Assembly: GCF_001039355.2 (NCBI RefSeq) | Contig: NW_019775730.1 | Coordinates: forward strand, 42,008-94,631 | Source of the DNA: Lingula anatina | Lineage: Eukaryota > Brachiopoda > Lingulata > Lingulida > Lingulidae | Length of the DNA: 52,624 nucleotides | Reading direction: 5' to 3' | Shown: positions 45,920-52,624 of the stretch, one piece after another | Numbering within the stretch: position 1 is the first letter of the stretch | Layout of the letters: each line of letters starts with the position of its first letter | Position numbers and translations under genes: made by a program | The notes under the pieces: model-generated | Seen by the model: the letters and a program-made list of their open reading frames with translations, nothing else | What the model was told of the DNA's origin: nothing | Databases searched by the model: none

Positions 45920-48900
45920 ATGTCCCAGAAGATGATAATGGATGCACCAGTCTCATTTGCCTACTACCCAACAGCTTTGATAAGCTGTGTGATATCTTCA
46001 TTACTGTTCCAGTATTGTGGGAAAATACTTGCCAAGTATATGAACCAGTTTTCCAAATCACCGCTCCATGTTCAGATTGAACTCCAAACATTGTGAGTAT
46101 TACACCAGTGTTGTTCCGTGATATATCCGAATGGTTTTGCAAAAAGAACTCCTCTTTACAGTAGTTGAAGCACCTGTCCCCTAAGAGTCAATATAAAATT
46201 TGCCTTATAATTCTTCAGACTTTTAAAATAATATTTGTATTACTGCATTATAGGTATCATTTGTAATGTTATTGTATTTTGAAGTATAGAGAGATGTCCA
46301 AGGTAACATCTCACCATTTACTGGTAGAGCTCAATAAATTATAATTATTTTCTTAACTCATTTACTGGTAGAGCTCAATAAATTATAATTATTTTCTTAA
46401 CTCATTTACTTGTAGAGCTCAATATATTATAATTATTTTCTTAACTCACAATCTGGTACAACATGTTTGATAAAATAAGTGGTTGTGTTTTCTTAAATTA
46501 AAACAAAAAATGAAATGCATAGCTGCATGGCTAGAAGTGTTTATACGGTATGCATACTTGTTTCACAGAGGAGATATGTTTTATTTACAGTGTATGACTT
46601 GTACATAAAGTGCGTGGGAATTAAGTGCAGTATACTGTTTAAGATATTTTTGATACCCAATAACCCTCATGACATGGCATGAAGCCAAATAAAACCTGAA
46701 TCCCCGTTGATCTTATTGTTTGTCAAATATAAACACTAATATGATAGCGTTCTATTGAAAACAATTCAAAGTTCAACAGCTTTGCTCCCAGGCTGTTGTA
46801 TATATTTTAGATTGTGTCCTGATATCTATTTCCTTTATATATATATATATATTGGTAAAACCTGTAGGTAAAACTATGTTCAATGCAATTATTGTTTTTC
46901 GTTGTCTTTCCTCTTTAATTTATTAACTTTCTTTTTGAAATGTATTCTCATATTTATGTGCATATAACTTAAAATTGTTTTAAGTAAGTTGATCTCAAAA
47001 TGGCGCATGTTGAACCAATTTTTTTTTCACTTCTACACTTCATCAATTTATGCAATACGGAGTCATTAAATTTGATAAGTACATGTGATGAATTATTAGT
47101 AGCCTAATCTTCTTATAATTTAAACTGCTGATTAAGCTAGGTTTTGATTAGTTTTTGAAATGGCATAGTTTATTGAATCCACTTTGACATTTAAGGTTTA
47201 TAGTGCAGCTGTTATTAACCCAAACAAGTATAATTATTAAGTCCATAGGATTTGCAAAATTGGATCAAGTAGGGATTAATGTTAATGCTAAAACTGAAAA
47301 ATAGTAACAGGTGCATTTCCACATTTGCTGGCTATGTTATTTTTATGAACTTAATATACAGGAGTTGGAAAATCTTGTTGCTGTATATCAGGTGTGTATC
47401 CAAGTTTGTGTGTTTTCTGTAGACTGAATCTGTCAGACAGTGGTGGGCTTGAATAATACGAAGGAAAACAATGTCACGGGTCTATTTATTTATTTGCAAG
47501 TCCAAGCAAAGTGTTTAAAATTCTTGTCCGTAACTTGAATAAACCATTGCCTTCATACTTCCCCTCCTCCTTACAGTTACATATTTTTGTAAAGAGATAG
47601 AATGAAATTAAACAAATTCTTTTAATGTTTGCAGATTTGTATCTGGAGTCCATGCCATAATTGTGTCATTTAGTGGCCTTTATGTCCTGCTTACAGATGA
47701 GAGGACAATGAAAGATTCTGTGTGGTAGGTTCATTTATATACATTAGAATTTAGCAAGTCACTCTTATGTTTTTTTTCACTTTTCCAGAAGTCTTGTGTA
47801 GGGAAAGTTATTCCATAATGAATCATATTATCATATGTTTCCTACATAATGACAGTGCCTTTGACAACAAAAATTTGTATATGGATGAATGTGAAATTTC
47901 ACAGCATTGCTGTGAGATTTGAATCAATAAAAATGTGATTGTATTAAGTTTTTCTTTCTATTGCAGGGGTGACTGCCCACAGGTTCGTCATACTTGTGCC
48001 ATAGTAGTTGGATACTTGGTCTCAGGTAGTATCATTTGACCAGTGCCAGTTATTGTTATAAGTAGTCAAATGTAAAAAAAAAAAGAGAAATAAGAAATTT
48101 TAGTGTGAACTCTCAATTGAAATATATGCTATTAAAGCCAAAAAAGGTTCAATATTATGTTTTGAAATGTACAAAATATTCAACCAGTTTTAAGTACTAG
48201 TATATTTATATTGTATTTTAAAACTCCTGTTTCATATTTTTCAGATTTTATCATAATGATCATTTATTACAAAGAAGTTGGAGGGTATTTTTACTTTATT
48301 CATCACCTTGCGTCCATATATGCTTATGTATATGTCATAGTGAGTATGCCATTTTTGTTTCAATTATCAAATGCATATAAATTACTGATATAATTTGGCA
48401 TATTTACATAATAAAATTAAGAAATGCTCACTTATGTTGTGTAAAACTTTGTTTTTTTTTCTTCACAAATAAGTTAATTCTACATTATACCCTTGTATTA
48501 AATGAAAAAAAAACTGGTCCAGTTTGTGGAAACCTGTTGAAGTCAGCTGTTGTATACGATTTATTGCTTGTAAAAGCCATTCATTTTGTTAAGTAGTTTA
48601 ACATTTGCTCAGTATATTTGGAATGTATTGTGGTTATGAGTTCACACGGGTTTTGGTTCTTCAGACTCATGATATAAATGGAATATACATTTATAATATT
48701 TATAATATTGAGCAGAAATACCTTATATGTAAAATGTCAAATGCTTGCGTAACATGCAATACATGTTAGTTGCTGACATTTCTAAAATGAAAAAAAGTTT
48801 GTTGTTACAAAGACATCTTTACATCTCTTTTTAATGTATGAGATTTATACCTGCTCAAAAATGATTGACTTTATATCTACTCTTTTTAGACCTTCGGAGT

Positions 48901-49528
48901 ATTGGAGTTCTTTGCCAACTTTCGTCTTCTTGCCGAATTTTCAACACCATTTGTAAATACGAGGTAAACTGTTTCTACATACCATAGTTAATATTTAAAA
49001 TCAAAATATTTGATTTGCAAACATCATTTGGAAAATTAAGTACTTCATTTTGTTACTTTTTAAAAGTATTTGCAGAGCCTTACTTTGTCTGTTTTTCAAC
49101 TTCAACTCATAAATATAATGTTACTATAATTTATAGGCGGAGAATAACAATTTAAAAGCAATGAGCTGTTAAAATAAAATGATTGTATGTGTATGTGATC
49201 ATGCTTTTTTCATAACAGGAGATTTTTGGAAGTAGAAGGCTACCCCAAGTCATCCAAGCAGGTTTTGGTGAATGGCTTTTCCATGGTGATCTTCTTCTTT
49301 GTAACACGAGTAGCTGTCATTCCGCCCTATTACTGGATGGTGTATAGTATATATGGCACCCCAGCATATGAGAGCATAGGCCATGTCCAGTATGTTCTGG
49401 TCGGCTCCTGTGCTGTTCTGGACATCTTAAATGTGATTTGGTTCTTCAAGATGTGTAGAGGCGCTCACAAAGTTTTGAAATCGCAGAAATTAAGACAGAA
49501 CAATATTGAAGATAGGAAAGCTGCGTAG
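45920..49528 (+). CDS. TLCD4: TLC domain-containing protein 4 (TMEM56)
   Basis: Six coding exons join in frame to 266 residues: 45920-46092, 47635-47724, 47967-48025, 48245-48339, 48890-48963, 49219-49528. It is a multi-pass membrane protein with a TLC (TRAM-LAG1-CLN8) domain; members are linked to membrane lipid homeostasis, and the molecular role of TLCD4 is not settled. Seen: a first membrane segment near YYPTALISCVISSLLF, then SGVHAIIVSFSGLYVLLTDE, DFIIMIIYYKEVGGYF followed by the conserved HH pair (FIHHLASIYAY), FANFRLLAEFSTPFVNTR, and VVFF-type late segments (FFFVTRVAVIPPYYWMVYS, then LDILNVIWFFKM) before a charged tail. The length agrees with human TLCD4 (263). The start is the first in-frame ATG of exon 2; the frame is open back to the acceptor but has no earlier ATG. 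Confidence 0.93.
46312..46446. repeat. Tandem repeat, three units of 44 bp
   Basis: TTACTGGTAGAGCTCAATAA plus following AT-rich sequence, repeated three times with few changes, in a TLCD4 intron. Confidence 0.95.
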
Positions 49529-51390
49529 CTGACAATATAAAGTATTTGCTTGAAGGAAAAATGGTATTGATTGTTATCTCACTGTGATTTATATGTACAT
49601 GTATCATGCCTAAAGAATTGGATACATTGGAGTATTAGGCACTTACAATTTTTTTGTGCAATTGAAGCTTTTGTTCCACAATAGTATTGAAATCAGGAAT
49701 ATACTGATGCCTCATCTTATAATATAAAGCTGAGGACTTTGTTGTTTGCAAAAAACAATGCAACACAATTTTAATATCTTATTGCTGACTAGTAAATGGA
49801 AAAAAAGAAGGATGATGACCCTTGTATGTTTTATCCCAGAGAACTCTGTACAGTGCAAAGCATTTTAAAAGCTTGAGACATTATACTTCACAAGATGACC
49901 TCTGTTCAGTCTGCAATTGGTTATAGAACAAGGAAACAGTTCTTGAGGCTTGTCTATGCAAATGGGTAAACTAACAGGAGTTGTGAAAATATGTAATCAT
50001 TGTATTTCTCTTTTATCGTAACTTAAAAAAGCATTGTTAATGTAAGTGAAACTGCCACCTTCCAACTGGAAAGTTAACCTTCCTGCACATTTTTGACAAT
50101 CAGTATGTGGTTTATTTCACAAATCGAGAAGTATTTTCAATAGGAAATAATTAGAATAATTAAAATGTGTGTATTAATTATAGTTATGTTGACAACCTTG
50201 TTTATTTAAAAGAAAGTGATTTTATTTTCCTCTAGCCAATCAAAACTTTTACAAGTAGTGTATAATTAGTAATAATTTATGGGATTTGGGTTTATTTCTT
50301 ATAACTGTTCAAAACTTTTTGCAAGTATTTACTTTAAAATTTACCTATGGAATGTTTAATGGTACTGTATGTAACAAGTATTAGGTATATATACCAGTAT
50401 ATAAAAGAATAGTGCTGATAACTGTAAAAAATATGTGACCAATGATTCCTATAATGCAGATGAAATCTTTAAATTAAAATTAAAAGATATATCATTTCAC
50501 AAATCTTGTAGCTTAGTAGACTGCCATTTTTGAGAATGGTAAAATTCATATGTTAGTCAACTTACATGTTTGTCACTGGTTTCATTGTGTGAGTTGTCAC
50601 TATTTTGGTGTATTACAGTATACATGTATATGTACCTCAGTATGAATAATAATGATTAAATGGGACATCCAGTCATAGGTTTAGGAATCTCTTTCTATTG
50701 CAAAACCAAGTTGTTTACAAATTGTTTTTTAAATAACCAAGCAAAGTATATACATCATATCAAAACCCTCTATTTATTTTAAAAGATGTGCACATAGATC
50801 TACCAATTTTGTACTGTTACATTCACAATTAAGAAAGATAAAAATAAAATTGATGAAAAATCACATTGACATTTGTGATCTGTGTTTAATTCAGCATAAT
50901 GTGTAACAGTGGTCTATATTTATAAAATAAACACTGACAGTTTTGTTGGAAGTGCTGAAGTTTATTACATCTGAAAGTGTAAAAAAGGTCATTCCAAGAC
51001 ACATGACCAACATCTTTCCAACAGTATGACACACCAACCACTCTTAAATAGTAAAGATAACTTAATTGAGCAAATAAAATAAAAATATGACTAAAGTGTA
51101 CCCTCACTAATTATGGTGAAACAATTTTAAAATCTGCATCTACACTTACATGTACATATTAATTTAGCAATTCATAATAAGAAGTATAACAGTTACGCTA
51201 ACTCTCATTGTTTTTCCTTTCAAAGCATTTATCATATCCTTTACCAAAGAAGTTGCTACATAATTAATGTTTAAAAAGCGTTGACTTTGTAAGCCCATAG
51301 GGCTGGGTTGTTACATATATATTCACATTATTGTATTATGTATTATATTTGTATATATTCAGCATTGTCAAGAAAATAAATCAATTTAAC
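49529..51390. other. TLCD4 3' UTR and intergenic region
   Basis: AT-rich with no supportable gene. At 51290-51400 a stretch ending in repeated TAAC units (AACTAACTAACTA) looks like the 3' tail of a retrotransposed element, but no body could be assigned. Confidence 0.45.
50925..50930 (+). terminator. Candidate distal poly(A) signal of TLCD4
   Basis: An AATAAA hexamer at about this position, some 1.4 kb after the stop. Other AATAAA-like hexamers occur nearby and the used site is unknown. Confidence 0.3.
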
Positions 51391-51399
51391 TAACTAACT

Positions 51400-51660
51400 A
51401 AAATATGTGTATCTTGATTGAGAATAATACTGCTTTGCTTGTCTATATGAAGGAGAAGTCCAAAGTCTTATGGTACCCTGAAAGACAGTGGTTTCCTCAT
51501 ACTACTATCTACAAGGTTGCTTCAACTCTAATAGAAGAACAGTGGACCACAAAGTTTTGGACTTCAACAAGAGCAATATTGAGGTGGATGCACCTTGAGG
51601 CACAATAAATGCCCTGGTGTTCCTTGTCACAGAAGACAAGGGGGCATCATTTTCGATGAG
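51400..51660 (+). other. Unassigned open-frame fragments left of the LINE remnant
   Basis: A frame of 67 codons at 51405-51608 and an overlapping, once-interrupted frame (VDHKVLDFNKSNIEVDAP, stop, then GTINALVFLVTEDKGASF) are visible. I do not recognise either. They could be relics of a coding exon or of a repeat. Confidence 0.2.
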
Positions 51661-52064
51661 ATGTCAAGATAAGTATAAATTTCACTTAAACATGTAAGCA
51701 AATTTAAGTATTGATAACAAACTCTACATAACAATGATATCGTACACTTGTGGCAATTAATGCTCTTAAGGTAATGTGGTCAAACAAAGCAACATATATA
51801 TATATATACACAAAGTTTCAAGTATATGCATAAGTAGGGATAGTTTGACAAAAAAAAATTTTTTTTTCAAACTGGCACACCTGATGAGCCTTCAGGCTAA
51901 ATGTACATAGACTGTAAAAATGTTATCCTTTACCAAGTCTTGATTACTATATATGCTAGTGTCCATCCCTCCTCCTGCCTTCAATTTTCACAAAAAATAG
52001 TGATACCACAGATGTATATCAGTGCTAAAAAAAAAGGACCCTGACAATGTACACAGTTACAGTT

Positions 52065-52567
52065 TCCGTCTAGATAAAGGCATCAGACAAGGATGCATTC
52101 TTTCTCCTCGTACTCAGAACAAATTATGAGAGAGATGGACATCAAAGAACTAGGTGTAATAACTGGAGGAAAACGAATGTCAAATATGTCACATTGTATT
52201 TTGTAGAAGATACAGTGCTTGTAGAGAACAGACAACAGAGGATAGGAGAATTTGTTGAAAAAGTGGACACAGCTGGAGGGAAAAGGCACCCGAACATGAA
52301 TGCAAAGAAAATGTAATCAATGACAGTAGGAGGCAAGAAGGCAAAAACTAAGTCCATCTTAACATTTTAAGTATTTGGGTTCAGTAAAAATGGTCTATGG
52401 AAACTCAACAAAGTATGTTAAAATGAGAATCGGAAGGGCGAAAGGTGAAGGCCAAAACAAGTGAACTTGTTAATATCTGGAAGGACAGAAGTATCCCAAG
52501 TGTTAAAGGTGAAATTTGTTAAGACCTTGATATGGCCAGTGCTCAAGTAGAGATGCAAAGGTATAAG

Positions 52568-52570
<3 letters not shown>
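52065..52570 (+). pseudogene. Decayed LINE reverse-transcriptase fragment
   Basis: In shifting frames the sequence shows reverse-transcriptase landmarks of non-LTR retrotransposons: KGIRQGCILSP, then MDIKELGVITGGKRMSNM, a degraded catalytic-box region, NMNAKK, and near the end VKFVKTLIWPVLK. At least six stops and several frameshifts interrupt it. It runs into a long poly(A) tract at the window end, so it is probably a 5'-truncated insertion. Confidence 0.75.

Positions 52571-52624
<54 letters not shown>
52571..52624. repeat. Poly(A) tract at window end
   Basis: About 50 consecutive A. It could be the LINE tail or the reason an assembly stopped here. Confidence 0.9.

Overview
This is nuclear DNA from an animal. 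The genes have many short exons with GT-AG introns, an AT-rich background, a nuclear tRNA gene, small DNA transposons and a decayed LINE. Conserved proteins (PUM3, an ATG4 of the C/D type, RAD17, ALG14, TLCD4) show a bilaterian. The dynamin-like/pseudokinase gene at the left and the general texture fit a marine lophotrochozoan, perhaps a bivalve mollusc, but the species cannot be fixed from sequence alone.

Layout, left to right. (1) 1-3.6 kb: the 3' part of a pseudokinase gene whose 5' end lies outside the window, with a tRNA-Ser(GCU) gene antisense in an intron. (2) 6.35-8.7 kb: the last four exons of a Tyr/Pro/Arg-rich protein I do not recognise; its 5' exons were not found. (3) 10.58-19.7 kb: PUM3, a nucleolar Puf-repeat ribosome-biogenesis factor, in 17 coding exons. 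Four of its introns each carry one copy of a ~155-nt box C/D snoRNA-like gene, sense to the host; the guides match 28S rRNA. (4) 21.4-27.8 kb, minus strand: an ATG4 autophagy protease. Its first three exons appear twice, flanking a single N, most simply an unmerged contig overlap. (5) 28.06-36.2 kb: RAD17, the checkpoint clamp loader, head-to-head with ATG4. (6) 37.1-40.15 kb: a probable spliced non-coding transcript with a tandemly duplicated exon. (7) 40.2-42.4 kb: minisatellite, a diverged direct repeat and a small gag-like fragment. (8) 42.4-44.7 kb, minus: ALG14; and 44.9-49.5 kb, plus: TLCD4, head-to-head, the same neighbour pair as on human 1p21.3. (9) 49.5-52.6 kb: UTR and intergenic sequence, then a decayed LINE reverse-transcriptase fragment and a terminal poly(A) run.

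The most notable biology is inside PUM3: a host gene for a 60S assembly factor carrying four intronic copies of what looks like one 28S-directed 2'-O-methylation guide, with compensatory changes in the terminal stem. A 57-bp inverted repeat also brackets PUM3 exon 16, and both PUM3 and RAD17 contain decayed partial exon duplicates. ATG4/RAD17 and ALG14/TLCD4 appear to share short bidirectional promoters.
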